NCBI RefSeq assembly: GCF_003574395.1
Contig: NZ_QMJY01000013.1
Span: 310,001-374,000, forward strand
DNA from: Tabrizicola thermarum
GTDB lineage: Bacteria; Pseudomonadota; Alphaproteobacteria; Rhodobacterales; Rhodobacteraceae
Length of the DNA: 64,000 nt
Direction of reading: 5' to 3'
Shown: positions 17,512 through 26,357 of the stretch, piece by piece
How positions within the stretch are numbered: the first letter of the stretch is position 1
Layout: every line of letters begins with the position of its first letter
The notes under the pieces: generated by a model
What the model saw: the letters and a program-made list of their open reading frames with translations, nothing else
Database searches by the model: none
Told to the model about the DNA's origin: nothing
Made by a program: the position numbers and the translations under genes

Positions 17512-18098
17512 GCGGCGACCTGAAGATAACCCATCACCGCGCGGCGGGTGCGGTCGGCCAGGGCCGAGCGGTCGCCCTCATGCGCTTCGCTGGCCGCGTC
17601 GATCATGCCGTGCAGGATCGCCAGAATGTCCTGCGCCGTGGTTTCCGGGCGCTCGACCTTCAACTCGTCCAGCCGCGCCGCGATCAGCACGGTGATCCGC
17701 GCCGAAAATTCGGCCGCAGCCGGGTCGGGCGGCAGCTGGGTCCGCGCCAGGTTCAGCGTCCGCGACAAGGCCGGCCGCGCCAGATAATGGGCAACCGTGG
17801 CCTCGATCAACTCGTCGACCAGGTCCGACAGGTTCAGCGCGGCATCCGAACTGACGATCCGCTCCACCGCCTCCAGAAGGTTCGCCCGTTCGTCCCGGAT
17901 CAGCGCGGCCAGCAGCGCCGCCTTGTGCGGAAAATACTGGTAGAGCGACCCGATCGAGATCCCGGCCCGCGCCGCCACCGCGTTGGTCGTCACCGCCTCA
18001 AGCCCGCGGCCCGACACGATATCGGCTGCGGCGGCAAGAATGCCCGCGACCTTGGCACGAGAACGGTTCTGGCGGGGATGTTTGCGTAGCTGCGTCAT
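17508..18098 (-). CDS. TetR family transcriptional regulator
   Basis: A 196-residue TetR-type repressor. The DNA-binding domain is at residues 10-58: the helix-turn-helix is TTNAVAARAGISIGSLYQYFPHKAALL, here split between TTNAVAARAG and SIGSLYQYFPHKAAL. The C-terminal ligand domain is unassigned (TetR_C-like, with LARTQLPPDP). No obvious target gene is adjacent: ald/Lrp is on one side and rpsU on the other. Effector unknown. Confidence 0.88.
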   Translation of the reverse strand: MTQLRKHPRQNRSRAKVAGILAAAADIVSGRGLEAVTTNAVAARAGISIGSLYQYFPHKAALLAALIRDERANLLEAVERIVSSDAALNLSDLVDELIEATVAHYLARPALSRTLNLARTQLPPDPAAAEFSARITVLIAARLDELKVERPETTAQDILAILHGMIDAASEAHEGDRSALADRTRRAVMGYLQVAA

Positions 18099-18273
18099 GC
18101 CCCAGACCTACGGCGCTCCGGGCCACCGGCAAACAGCTAAATGTGGCACAAATTGGAAATAATCTGTTGATACCCGCCCCAGTTGCAACATGCCGCCGCC
18201 ACGATTTCGCCATACAATCCTCAGTTGCAGGCAGCCTGTCTGTCCGGGGTTCGCAGACGGTCTTAGGGCAATG

Positions 18274-18293
18274 AAAAACCCCCGGGCCGGGGG
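18274..18293 (-). terminator. Terminator after rpsU
   Basis: On the minus strand the sequence GCCCCCGGCCCGGGGG is followed directly by TTTTTC, a short GC hairpin with a T-run, about 50 bases after the rpsU stop. The rest of the 18099-18341 gap shows no gene. Confidence 0.7.
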
Positions 18294-18341
18294 CGCGGGG
18301 GTTGATCGGGCGGGAATCGCTTCCCCAGTGTCGCTGACGCC

Positions 18342-18548
18342 TTAAAGACCGCCTTCGCGCTGAAGCTTCTTCCGGGCAAGTTTCCTTGCACGGCGGACCG
18401 CTTCGGCCTGTTCCCGCGCCCTCTTGACGGAGGGCTTCTCGAAATGCTGCTTGAGCTTCATTTCGCGAAACACGCCTTCACGCTGAAGTTTTTTCTTCAG
18501 AGCACGGAGAGCCTGTTCGACGTTATTGTCGCGGACGCTGACCTGCAT
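18342..18548 (-). CDS. rpsU: 30S ribosomal protein S21
   Basis: A 68-residue basic protein, clearly bS21. It starts [20 protein letters not shown], with [17 protein letters not shown] in the middle and the C-terminal [15 protein letters not shown]21 binds near the anti-Shine-Dalgarno region of 16S rRNA and aids initiation. It is single-cistron, with a GC hairpin terminator downstream and a 107-base divergent region shared with the COQ9 gene. Confidence 0.97.
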   Translation of the reverse strand: MQVSVRDNNVEQALRALKKKLQREGVFREMKLKQHFEKPSVKRAREQAEAVRRARKLARKKLQREGGL

Positions 18549-18655
18549 GTGGTTGTCACCACCTTCCTAAGCTAGAGTTGCACTATGATGTGCAGGCTCG
18601 CGGCCTATAACAAACACCGGGTGGCTTGTCCACCGACAGCACAGGAGTGACGGAA

Positions 18656-19330
18656 ATGGCCGAAGACCCGGTGAAGGCGCAGCTTCTGGACGCTGCCCTG
18701 GTGCATGTGCCCTTTGATGGCTGGTCGGACAAGACCCTGGCGGCAGCGGCCGCCGATGCGGGCATTGCCACTGGCCTGGCGCGGTCTCTGTTCCCGCGCG
18801 GCGGCGTCGACCTCGCGCTGGCCTATCACCGGCGCGGCGATGCCGAAATGGCGGCCCGACTGGGCCAGATGGACCTTTCGGGCCTGCGCTTCCGCGACCG
18901 GATCGCCCGCGCCGTGCAAGTGCGGCTTGACCTTGCGGACCGCGAACTGGTGCGGCGAGGCAGCGCCCTGTTCTCCTTGCCGCATCACGCGGCCGACGGC
19001 GCCCGGGCGCTCTGGGGCACCGCCGACGCGATCTGGACCGCGCTTAGCGACAGCTCGGACGATCTGAACTGGTACACCAAGCGTGCGACGCTTTCGGCTG
19101 TCTACGGGGCCACTGTCCTGTTCTGGCTTGGCGATGATTCGTCAGGTCATCAGGCAACCTGGGACTTCCTCGACCGCCGCATCGACCAGGTGATGCAGGT
19201 GGAAAAGCTGAAGGCATCCTTCCGGGAAAATCCGCTGGGCAAGGCGCTCATGGCCGGTCCCGGAAAGATTTTCGCAAGCATTCGTGCCCCAAGAAGGCCG
19301 GACGACCTTCCCGGCCACCATCAAGGTTGA
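18656..19330 (+). CDS. COQ9 family protein
   Basis: A 224-residue member of the COQ9 family, a lipid-binding TetR-like fold needed for ubiquinone biosynthesis in mitochondria and alphaproteobacteria. The N-terminal helix-turn-helix-like part contains DKTLAAAAADAGIATGLARSLFP. The C-terminal COQ9 domain has the family's LNWYTKRATLSAVYGATVLFWLGD signature, here the segments LNWYTKRATL and VYGATVLFWLGDDS. I chose the ATG at 18656 because AGGAG lies 8 bases upstream. A quinone oxidoreductase gene follows 9 bases later, so the pair is probably co-transcribed. Confidence 0.9.
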   Translation: MAEDPVKAQLLDAALVHVPFDGWSDKTLAAAAADAGIATGLARSLFPRGGVDLALAYHRRGDAEMAARLGQMDLSGLRFRDRIARAVQVRLDLADRELVRRGSALFSLPHHAADGARALWGTADAIWTALSDSSDDLNWYTKRATLSAVYGATVLFWLGDDSSGHQATWDFLDRRIDQVMQVEKLKASFRENPLGKALMAGPGKIFASIRAPRRPDDLPGHHQG

Positions 19331-19339
19331 GTTGAACTG

Positions 19340-20332
19340 ATGACCCTGTCCGACAGCATGCTTGCGATGGAAATCTCGGCACCCGGGGGGCCCGACGTGC
19401 TGATGCCGGTCGCCGTGCCGGTCCCGGTGCCCGGCCATGGCCAGATCATCATCCGCGTCGCCTATGCCGGGGTGAACCGCCCCGATGCGCTTCAACGTGC
19501 CGGGGCCTATGCGCCCCCGCCCTCGGCCTCGCCGCTTCCCGGTCTGGAATGTTCCGGCACCGTGGTCGAGGTCGGGCCCGGCGTCAGCCGCTGGAAGATC
19601 GGCGATCGGGTCTGCGCGCTTCTGCCCGGCGGTGGCTATGCCGAATATGCCGTCACGCATGAAGCGCACGCCCTGCCGATCCCCAGGGGCCTGTCCCTGA
19701 AAGAGGCCGCCTGCCTGCCGGAAACCTGCTTCACCGTCTGGTCGAACATGGTGACACGGGGCGGGCTGCGGGCGGGGGAAAGGTTCCTGGTCCACGGCGG
19801 CACCAGCGGCATCGGCACCACCGCGATCCAGATCGCCAATGCCCTTGGAGCAAGGGTATTCGCCACCGCCGGGTCGGACGAAAAGTGCGAGGTCTGCCGT
19901 TCGCTTGGCGCCGAAGTGGCGATCAACTACCGGACCGAGGATTTCGTTTCGGTCATGACGGCGGAAGGCGGCGCCAACCTGATCCTCGACATGGTCGGCG
20001 GGCCCTATATCGAACGCAACATCAAGGCGCTGGCCGACGGCGGCCGCCTGGTGCAGATCGCCTTCCTGCAAGGCGCCAAGGTCACGCTGAACCTGGCCGA
20101 GGTGATGACCCGCCGCCTGGTCCTCACCGGATCGACGCTGCGCCCGCAGTCCGACCTCGCCAAGGCGCGAATCGCCCGGGCGGTCGAGGCCGAGGTCTGG
20201 CCGATGATCGAACGCGGGGCGGTCCGGGTGGTGATGGACAGCGAGTATGAACTGCCGCAGGCCGCGGCGGCGCATTGGCGGCTGGAATCGGGGGCCCATG
20301 TCGGCAAGATCGTGCTGCGCGTCGAAGAATAG
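19340..20332 (+). CDS. NAD(P)H quinone oxidoreductase, PIG3/QOR family
   Basis: A 330-residue medium-chain dehydrogenase/reductase without the structural-zinc cysteine cluster, so of the zeta-crystallin/PIG3 quinone oxidoreductase type. The N-terminal GroES-like domain contains YAGVNRPDALQRAGAYAPPP. The Rossmann domain carries HGGTSGIGTTAIQIANALGA. It should reduce quinones with NADPH. Its position directly after COQ9 fits a quinone-related function. Confidence 0.88.
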   Translation: MTLSDSMLAMEISAPGGPDVLMPVAVPVPVPGHGQIIIRVAYAGVNRPDALQRAGAYAPPPSASPLPGLECSGTVVEVGPGVSRWKIGDRVCALLPGGGYAEYAVTHEAHALPIPRGLSLKEAACLPETCFTVWSNMVTRGGLRAGERFLVHGGTSGIGTTAIQIANALGARVFATAGSDEKCEVCRSLGAEVAINYRTEDFVSVMTAEGGANLILDMVGGPYIERNIKALADGGRLVQIAFLQGAKVTLNLAEVMTRRLVLTGSTLRPQSDLAKARIARAVEAEVWPMIERGAVRVVMDSEYELPQAAAAHWRLESGAHVGKIVLRVEE

Positions 20333-20571
20333 GGGGGCCGCCGTAGGGATTTCCTTACCTTCAACCACGTGGTGGGGCTTTGACGCTTTCTTCACGCGCA
20401 AGCGAAGTTGACGTTTGGTAAACCTGTCTCAGGCGGGATCGGATGTTTCGATCCACAACTCAGGCCCGCAGGCGCTTCCCCAGACGCCCAAAGGCACCGA
20501 TGATTTGATAAAGCGGTTTTCCCCAGACTTCCCCTCGACGGTTGCTTTTTCAGATTGCCGATCCCGCCCCC
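20333..20571. other. Intergenic region without recognisable gene
   Basis: The 239 bases between two convergent genes contain no convincing reading frame. One possible hairpin is GGATCG/CGATCC around the ATGTTT loop near 20440-20455. No clear terminator with a T-run was seen. Confidence 0.5.
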
Positions 20572-21210
20572 TCACCGCACCGGCTTCAGCACCGCGTCCT
20601 GCAACCGGCAGTCCCGGATGACATCGTCGCCGCAGCGGCGGAACGCCAGGTCCGGGGTCAGGCAGACCCGCGCCTCCTGGATCAGCCCGTCCTTGCAGGT
20701 GATGGTGATCTGATCGCGCGCAAGGCCCGGATTCGCCTCAAGAAACGCCGCTTCGATCACACTGGCGGGCAGGGTCAGCGGGCTTGAGACATCCTTGAAC
20801 AGGTCCGGAATGGCAACGCGCCCATAGGCCTCGCGCGCCGCCCGGTAGAACTCGGCCGCAGACAGGCCCGAACAGCGCCCGTGCTTCTTCCACTGATGGA
20901 ACGCCGTCCCCGACCCGCCCATGATATCGGCCATCGCCGCCGTCTCGGCGCGGGTCGGATCGCGCTCCACCGTGCGGCACCAGGACGGCCAGCCGCTTTC
21001 GTACTGCGGCCAAAGCCCGTGCAGCACGAAGGTCAGCCCGCGCCCGGTGTCGCATTGCGGATCACCGCGCCCATCCCCCTCCAGTGCACACCAGGCGGGC
21101 GACCAGGACAGGGACAGGACATAGTAGTCGAAATCCCCCGCCCGCTCGCCCTCGGCCCGTGCGGCAGCGGCCCAGCACAAAGCCGCAACAGCCATCAGGA
21201 ACAGGCGCAT
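20572..21210 (-). CDS. Ribonuclease T2 family protein, exported
   Basis: A 212-residue secreted RNase T2 homologue. Residues 1-19 are a signal peptide (MRLFLMAVAALCWAAAARA). The first catalytic segment HGLWPQY (His64) is intact. The second reads HQWKKHG, with His105, Lys109 and His110, so the glutamate usual in HEWxKHG is glutamine here (Gln106). Several cysteines suggest disulfides. It would cleave RNA in the periplasm through a 2',3'-cyclic intermediate, probably with reduced or altered activity if the Glu is essential. Confidence 0.88.
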   Translation of the reverse strand: MRLFLMAVAALCWAAAARAEGERAGDFDYYVLSLSWSPAWCALEGDGRGDPQCDTGRGLTFVLHGLWPQYESGWPSWCRTVERDPTRAETAAMADIMGGSGTAFHQWKKHGRCSGLSAAEFYRAAREAYGRVAIPDLFKDVSSPLTLPASVIEAAFLEANPGLARDQITITCKDGLIQEARVCLTPDLAFRRCGDDVIRDCRLQDAVLKPVR

Positions 21211-21335
21211 TTCCGCTTTCCCTTCTTGCGTTTCGGCCCTATATGCACGCTGGAATTCCCCGAAATCGTGGAACTCGCGGGCCAGGCCCGCAGCCGTTTT
21301 CCCGGCACGGGACAGGTTTGTAAAGGAGAGATCCG

Positions 21336-22094
21336 ATGTCGAAACCGCTTATGGCCAAGGCCACTGCCGTCTGGCTGGTGGACAACACGACGCTCAGCTT
21401 CGCGCAGATCGCGGATTTCTGCGGGATGCACGAACTGGAAGTGCAGGGCATCGCCGACGGCGACGTCGCAGCCGGGGTCAAGGGCTTCGATCCCGTCGCC
21501 AACAACCAGCTTGACCCGATCGAGATCGAACGAGCCCAGGCCGATCCGCTGTATCGGATGAAGCTGAAATTCAACCCCGCCGCCCAGGGCGAGGAAAAGC
21601 GTCGCGGTCCGCGCTACACGCCGCTGTCGAAACGCCAGGACCGTCCCGCCGCCATCCTCTGGCTGGTGAAATTCCACCCCGAACTGTCCGATGGCGCCAT
21701 CGGCAAGCTGGTCGGCACCACCAAGCCCACGATCCAGTCGATCCGCGAACGCACGCACTGGAACATCGGCCAGATCCAGCCCATCGACCCGGTCGCGCTC
21801 GGCCTGTGCAAGCAGTCCGAACTTGACGCCGCCGTCCAGGCCGCCGCCCGCAAGAAGGCCGCCGAGGGCACGGTGATGTCCGACGACGAACGCCGCAAGC
21901 TGGTGTCGACCGAACAGTCGCTCGGCATGGCGCCCGAGCCGCGGATGCCCTCGTCGCTCACCGGTCTTGAAGTCTTCGGCGACGACGAAAAGGACAACGG
22001 CCCGGCCGCGGACTTTTCGGACGCCGACAGCTTCTTCAACCTGCCCGGCGGCGACCACGACGACGAGGACGAAGACGACACCCGTCGCCGCTGA
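21336..22094 (+). CDS. trcR: DUF1013 protein, cell-cycle transcriptional regulator TrcR
   Basis: A 252-residue DUF1013 protein, conserved across alphaproteobacteria and described as the cell-cycle regulator TrcR. It opens MAKATAVWLVDNTTLSFAQIAD. A helix-turn-helix-like part around AIGKLVGTTKPTIQSIRERTHW probably binds DNA. The C-terminal tail is strongly acidic (DHDDEDEDD). GGAGAG lies upstream of the start. It is followed by two hairpin terminators, then tRNA-Leu on the opposite strand. Confidence 0.88.
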   Translation: MSKPLMAKATAVWLVDNTTLSFAQIADFCGMHELEVQGIADGDVAAGVKGFDPVANNQLDPIEIERAQADPLYRMKLKFNPAAQGEEKRRGPRYTPLSKRQDRPAAILWLVKFHPELSDGAIGKLVGTTKPTIQSIRERTHWNIGQIQPIDPVALGLCKQSELDAAVQAAARKKAAEGTVMSDDERRKLVSTEQSLGMAPEPRMPSSLTGLEVFGDDEKDNGPAADFSDADSFFNLPGGDHDDEDEDDTRRR

Positions 22095-22116
22095 TCCCGC
22101 CCGTCCGGCAAATCCG

Positions 22117-22146
22117 AACCCGGTCGCCCCGCGGCCGGGTTTTTTC
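22117..22146 (+). terminator. Terminator after trcR
   Basis: Stem AACCCGG/CCGGGTT with an 11-base loop, followed by a run of T (TTTTTT), 23 bases after the trcR stop. Classic Rho-independent form. Confidence 0.8.
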
Positions 22147-22174
22147 TTGTCCGCCGACCGAAGACCGCAAAAGC

Positions 22175-22211
22175 AAAAAGCCCGCAACCGGTTAGGGTTG
22201 CGGGCTTTTTT
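22175..22211. terminator. Bidirectional terminator between trcR and tRNA-Leu
   Basis: Perfect 10-bp stem GCCCGCAACC (22180-22189) with GGTTGCGGGC (22196-22205), flanked by AAAAA on the left and TTTTTT on the right, so it works on both strands. It ends the tRNA-Leu transcript on the minus strand and backs up the trcR terminator. Confidence 0.85.
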
Positions 22212-22217
22212 GATAGC

Positions 22218-22302
22218 TGGTGCCCAGAAGAGGACTCGAACCTCCACGCCTTGCAGCGCTGGTACCTGAAACCAGTGCGTCTACCAATTCCGCCATCTGG
22301 GC
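22218..22302 (-). tRNA. tRNA-Leu (anticodon CAG)
   Basis: An 85-base type II tRNA with encoded CCA. The acceptor stem is GCCCAGA paired with TCTGGGC, then A and CCA. The D-arm contains TGGCGGAATTGGTAGAC. The anticodon stem is CTGGT/ACCAG around the loop TTCAGGT, giving anticodon CAG for leucine codon CUG. A long variable arm and a GGTTCGAGTCC T-arm follow. CUG is the dominant leucine codon expected in this GC-rich genome. Confidence 0.95.
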
Positions 22303-22455
22303 ACTGATGGGCGATGTAACGGCGCCATTTGCCAGAGTCAACGGCCCCGCCGCGAAATTTCGCAAGACCGCTTTGGCCTTGCCCGGGAAGGACGGCACGG
22401 ATATTGATCCGCGAGGATTCCGGCGCCCCGGGGCGCCCTTTCGGAGATTGCGCGG

Positions 22456-23442
22456 ATGAGCAAGCTGGTCACCATCTTTGGCGGTTCGGGCTTTGTCGGA
22501 CGCTACATCGCCCGCCGCATGGCCAAGGAAGGCTGGCGCGTCCGCGTCGCCGTCCGCCGCCCGAACGAGGCCCTGTTCGTCAAGCCCTACGGCGTGCCGG
22601 GACAGGTGGAGCCGCTGGCCTGCAACATCCGCGACGATGCCTCGGTCCGGGCGATGATCCGGGGGGCGGATGCGGTGGTGAACTGCGTCGGCATCCTGAA
22701 CGGGGTCGGCAAGAACACCTTTGACGCGGTGCAGGCCGAAGGTGCCGGCCGGATTGCCCGCATCGCTGCCGAAGAGGGCGTGGCGACCTTCGTGCATATC
22801 TCCGCCATCGGCGCCGACGCAGACTCGGACAGCGCATATTCCCGTACCAAGGCCGAAGGCGAAGCCGCCGTTCTGGCCGCTTTCCCCAACGCGGTGATCC
22901 TGCGCCCCTCGATCATCTTCGGCACCGAGGACGGCTTCTTCAACCGCTTTGCCGGCATGGCCCGGCTTGGTCCGATCCTGCCCATCGTCGGCGCCGACAC
23001 GAAATTCCAGCCGGTCTATGTCGATGACGTGGCCCAGGCCGCCGTGAAGGGCGTTCTGGGTCAGGCCGCGCCCGGCATCTATGAACTCGGCGGGCCCGAG
23101 ATTGACACCTTCCGCGGGCTGATGCGCCGGATGCTGAAGGTCATCCACCGCCGCCGCGCCGTGATCGGCATCCCGTTCTTCCTCGCCCGGATCATGGCCT
23201 TCGTCTTCGACATGGTGCAGGCCGTGACCCTTGGCCTGATCGAGAACAAGATGCTGACCCGCGACCAGGTCCGCAACCTTGCACGCGACAATGTCGTCGC
23301 CCCGGGCGCCAGGGGCCTGTCCGACCTCGGCATCACCCCGACCGCGATGGAGGCCGTGTTGCCCGAATACCTCTGGCGCTATCGCCCGGCAGGCCAGTTT
23401 GCGGCGATCAAGGAATCGGCCAAGAACCTGAAGAAGGTCTGA
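22456..23442 (+). CDS. NDUFA9-like NAD-binding protein (complex I associated)
   Basis: A 328-residue extended/atypical short-chain dehydrogenase related to the mitochondrial complex I accessory subunit NDUFA9. It has the N-terminal nucleotide-binding motif GGSGFVGR (residues 9-16), then [15 protein letters not shown] and YSRTKAEGE, where the YxxxK pair is retained. Such proteins are found in alphaproteobacteria and are thought to stabilise complex I by binding NAD(P). It is followed by uppP after only four bases, so the two are probably co-transcribed. Confidence 0.88.
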   Translation: MSKLVTIFGGSGFVGRYIARRMAKEGWRVRVAVRRPNEALFVKPYGVPGQVEPLACNIRDDASVRAMIRGADAVVNCVGILNGVGKNTFDAVQAEGAGRIARIAAEEGVATFVHISAIGADADSDSAYSRTKAEGEAAVLAAFPNAVILRPSIIFGTEDGFFNRFAGMARLGPILPIVGADTKFQPVYVDDVAQAAVKGVLGQAAPGIYELGGPEIDTFRGLMRRMLKVIHRRRAVIGIPFFLARIMAFVFDMVQAVTLGLIENKMLTRDQVRNLARDNVVAPGARGLSDLGITPTAMEAVLPEYLWRYRPAGQFAAIKESAKNLKKV

Positions 23443-23446
23443 GGTC

Positions 23447-24247
23447 GTGGACACCACGCTCACGGCGGCCGTTCTGGGGCTTCTGGAAGGGCTGACCGAG
23501 TTCCTTCCGGTCTCCTCCACCGGGCATCTGCTGCTGGCCGGTCATTTCCTGGGCTTCGAGTCGAAGGGCCGCACCTTCGAGGTGGTGATTCAGCTGGGCG
23601 CCATCCTGGCCCTGTTCTCGGTCTATGCCGCGCTGATTGGCCGGCTTCTCGTGCGCGCCCGGCACGACGATGCGGCGCGGCGGGCGATCGTCTCGGTTCT
23701 GCTGGCCTTTCTTCCCGCCGTCTTCGTCGGGCTCCTGGTGCATGACTTCGTCAAGACGGTCCTGTTCGAAACACCCGCGCTGATCGCGGTGATGCTGATC
23801 CTGGGCGGCATCGTCCTTCTGGTCATCGACCGCATCGCTCCGGCCCCCGTCCACACCGATGCGCTCGCCCTGCCCTTCGGCAAGTCGCTGGTGATCGGCT
23901 TCTGCCAGTGCCTCGCCATGGTGCCCGGCGTATCGCGATCCGGGGCCACCATCGTCGGCGCGCTGCTGCTCGGCGTCGAAAAGCGCGCGGCGGCAGAGTT
24001 TTCGTTCCTGTTGTCCCTGCCCACCATGGGCGCCGCCGTCGCCTACGACCTGTTCAAGAACCGCGACGTGCTGGATTTCGGCGCCGTATGGGAGATCGCC
24101 GTGGGCTTTGCCGTCGCCTTCGTGACCGCCGTGATCGTGGTGCGCTGGGTGCTCAGCTTCATCAGCCGCAACGGCTATGCCCTGTTCGGCTGGTGGCGGA
24201 TCATCGTCGGCGCCGCCGCGCTTTTCGCGCTGCAACTGGGCTACTGA
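23447..24247 (+). CDS. uppP: Undecaprenyl-diphosphate phosphatase
   Basis: A 266-residue polytopic inner-membrane BacA/UppP enzyme that dephosphorylates undecaprenyl diphosphate to recycle the lipid carrier for cell-wall synthesis; the family also confers bacitracin resistance. Both catalytic segments are present: EGLTEFLPVSSTGHL near residues 14-28 and PGVSRSGATI near 165. About eight transmembrane helices. It starts with GTG four bases after the stop of the preceding gene. Confidence 0.95.
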   Translation: MDTTLTAAVLGLLEGLTEFLPVSSTGHLLLAGHFLGFESKGRTFEVVIQLGAILALFSVYAALIGRLLVRARHDDAARRAIVSVLLAFLPAVFVGLLVHDFVKTVLFETPALIAVMLILGGIVLLVIDRIAPAPVHTDALALPFGKSLVIGFCQCLAMVPGVSRSGATIVGALLLGVEKRAAAEFSFLLSLPTMGAAVAYDLFKNRDVLDFGAVWEIAVGFAVAFVTAVIVVRWVLSFISRNGYALFGWWRIIVGAAALFALQLGY

Positions 24248-24302
24248 CCCCTCGCTGCCCGCATGTGCCGGGGCGGCCGCCAGGCGACCGCCCCGTGCCG
24301 CG

Positions 24303-25748
24303 TCAAGCCTGGCTCTGGCCCATGGTCGCAAAGCGCTCCGGGTCCGCCGACTTCAGCCGCATCGCCAGAAGATAGCCGATCACGCCGCCCAAGGGGATCA
24401 GCGAGGGCAGGATCCAGCTCAGGCTGCCGCCCGTCGTCCCGGTCAGGTCGCCGTAGTTCAGGAAGATGTAGACGAACAGCGCCGCCATGATGATCCCGGC
24501 GATGGCAGGCAGGATCTTCGTCGACAGGGGCGAGCCGTCGCCCCGTTTCGCGAAGAAGGCGATCACCGAAGCCGAAGTGATCGCCATCATCCCGATCACC
24601 CCCAGCGTGCCGATCTGGCTGATCCAGGTGAACATGTTCAGGATCGGGTCCAGCCCCAGCCCGGCGAAGATCGCCAGCACGATCAGCGCACCCACGGTCT
24701 GCACCACCGACCCGACATGCGGGCTTTGATGCGCGTCATGGGTCTGACCAAAGGCCGCGGGCAGCAGCCCGTCACGGCCCGCCACATAGGAATAGCGGGC
24801 GATGTAGTTGTGAAAGGCCGACAGTGCGGCGAAGAGGCTCGAGACCAGCAGCAGCCCCGCGATCATCGAGATCGTCGGGTTGGTATAGGTCTCGGCCAGG
24901 ATGAAGAAATAGGCCGTCGGATCTTCCAGTGCGCCAAGTGTCTCCAGCAGCTTGTCCGCCCCCGTGCCCGCGATCATCAGCCAGGTGGTGAAGACGAAGA
25001 ACAGCCCGATCATCAGGATCGACAGGTAGGTCGCGCGGGGAATGGTCTTTTCCGGGTTCCTGGCCTCTTCGCCGTAGATCGTGGTGGCCTCGATCCCGAT
25101 GAAAGACCCCAGGCAGAACAGGACCGCCGCCGTCAGCGATCCCGAGGACAGCGCCGAAAAGTCGAAGATGTTGACGGCAAGCCCCTTGCCCTCGGCCCCG
25201 CCTGCACCCAGGATGGCGAAGTCGACGATGAAGACGATCAGATATTCCAGGCCCACCAGCACGACCATCACCCTGGCCGACAGGTCCACCTGCCGATAGC
25301 CCAGGATGCCGACCAAGGCGATGGCGATCAGGCTGTAGATCCACCAGGGCAGGTTGATGCCGAACTGGCTGAACACCCCCGCCGAAACGCCGCCCAGAAG
25401 ACCGATCAGGCCGAACTGCATGGTGTTGTAGGCCACCAGCGCCATCACGGACACCGCCCCGCCCATGCCGCCGCCCAGGCCCCGCGCGGCATAGGCGTAG
25501 AAGGCGCCCGCGTTGATGACATGGCGGCTCATCGCCACATAGCCCGCCGCAAAGGCCAGCATGACCAGCGTGAGAAGGATGAAGGTCAGCGGGATCCCGG
25601 TCCCGTTGCCCAGAAGAAAGGCCAGAGGCATGGCGCCCGCCACCCCGGTCAGGGGCGCCGCGGCCGAGATGACCATGAAGGTCACGGCGACAAGGCCAAG
25701 CGAATTCCGGCGCAGCCGGTTCGGGCCGATTTCGGTAAAGTCAGACAT
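24303..25748 (-). CDS. APC family amino acid/amine permease
   Basis: A 481-residue permease of the amino acid-polyamine-organocation superfamily with about twelve transmembrane helices. The first helix shows the family pattern around VISAAAPLTGVAGAMPLA. A conserved interior segment reads SFIGIEATTIYGEEARNPEKTIP, characteristic of APC proteins (here SFIGIEATTIYGEEARNP). It is the last gene of the minus-strand cluster that contains the glutamine-synthetase-like enzyme, so it probably imports the amine or amino acid substrate. A GGAGGGAA ribosome-binding site and an inverted repeat upstream suggest it may also have its own promoter. Confidence 0.85.
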   Translation of the reverse strand: MSDFTEIGPNRLRRNSLGLVAVTFMVISAAAPLTGVAGAMPLAFLLGNGTGIPLTFILLTLVMLAFAAGYVAMSRHVINAGAFYAYAARGLGGGMGGAVSVMALVAYNTMQFGLIGLLGGVSAGVFSQFGINLPWWIYSLIAIALVGILGYRQVDLSARVMVVLVGLEYLIVFIVDFAILGAGGAEGKGLAVNIFDFSALSSGSLTAAVLFCLGSFIGIEATTIYGEEARNPEKTIPRATYLSILMIGLFFVFTTWLMIAGTGADKLLETLGALEDPTAYFFILAETYTNPTISMIAGLLLVSSLFAALSAFHNYIARYSYVAGRDGLLPAAFGQTHDAHQSPHVGSVVQTVGALIVLAIFAGLGLDPILNMFTWISQIGTLGVIGMMAITSASVIAFFAKRGDGSPLSTKILPAIAGIIMAALFVYIFLNYGDLTGTTGGSLSWILPSLIPLGGVIGYLLAMRLKSADPERFATMGQSQA

Positions 25749-25820
25749 GTTCCCTCCGTGTTGCGCGGCGACCGGTCTTCTTGCCGGTTCACCCTTTGCC
25801 CACAGCCATCACGGGCCGCG

Positions 25821-25844
25821 AGATACTTAACAGTTTAACTATCT
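25821..25844. promoter_or_regulatory. Inverted repeat upstream of the permease gene
   Basis: AGATACTTAA, then CAGT, then TTAACTATCT: arms of ten bases matching at nine positions around a four-base spacer. It spans the stop codon of the flavin reductase and lies 73-96 bases upstream of the permease start. It could be an operator for the cluster's TetR protein or an AT-rich hairpin. Different in sequence from the palindrome at 32228-32243. Confidence 0.35.
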
Positions 25845-26353
25845 CCGCTCAGATGTATAGCCTTTCTGTAGGCCCGCTGCCCGTAAAGCAGCGCCGAACC
25901 CTCGCCTGACAGCCGCACCGCCGTGACCCGTCCGACGATGATGTGATGCGTCTCCCACAACAGCGCGGTGGCCAGGCGGCATTCGAAGGCCGCCGTCGCC
26001 CCCGACAGGATCGGCTGGCCCAGCGCCCCGGCCTCCCAGGCCGAGCGGTCGAACCGTTCCGCCCGGTCCGTCCCGCTGCGCCCGGCGAACAGGTTCGCCA
26101 GGTCCTGCTGGGTCTCGGCCAGAAGGTTGGCGCAGAAGGCCCGGTTCTGCAGGATCGCCGCCGCCGCCGGGGATTGCCGGTTGATGCAGACCAGAAGCGA
26201 GGGCTGCTCGCCATCCGCCGAGACCGAGGTCAGCGAGGACACGGTCACCCCGTGCCTCCCGCCCTCGCCATCGGTGGTGGCAACGGCCACGAAGGTCGCG
26301 GCGCGGCTCATCCCTTCGACAAAGGCGGCGCGCAGGTCGGCGGTGTCGGTCAT
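25835..26353 (-). CDS. Flavin reductase domain protein (cluster copy B)
   Basis: A 172-residue FMN-binding split-barrel flavin reductase of the type that supplies reduced flavin to two-component monooxygenases. Typical segments are GMSRAATFVAVATTDGEGG, HGVTVSSLTSVSADGEQPS, NRAFCANLLAE and LLWETHHIIVGRV. The start at 26353 follows the GS-like gene stop by four bases, so it belongs to the same operon. A second, different flavin reductase heads the cluster. Flavin reductases usually pair with a monooxygenase; the acyl-CoA-dehydrogenase-fold protein in the cluster is the obvious candidate. Confidence 0.87.
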   Translation of the reverse strand: MTDTADLRAAFVEGMSRAATFVAVATTDGEGGRHGVTVSSLTSVSADGEQPSLLVCINRQSPAAAAILQNRAFCANLLAETQQDLANLFAGRSGTDRAERFDRSAWEAGALGQPILSGATAAFECRLATALLWETHHIIVGRVTAVRLSGEGSALLYGQRAYRKAIHLSGDS

Positions 26354-26357
26354 CGTG

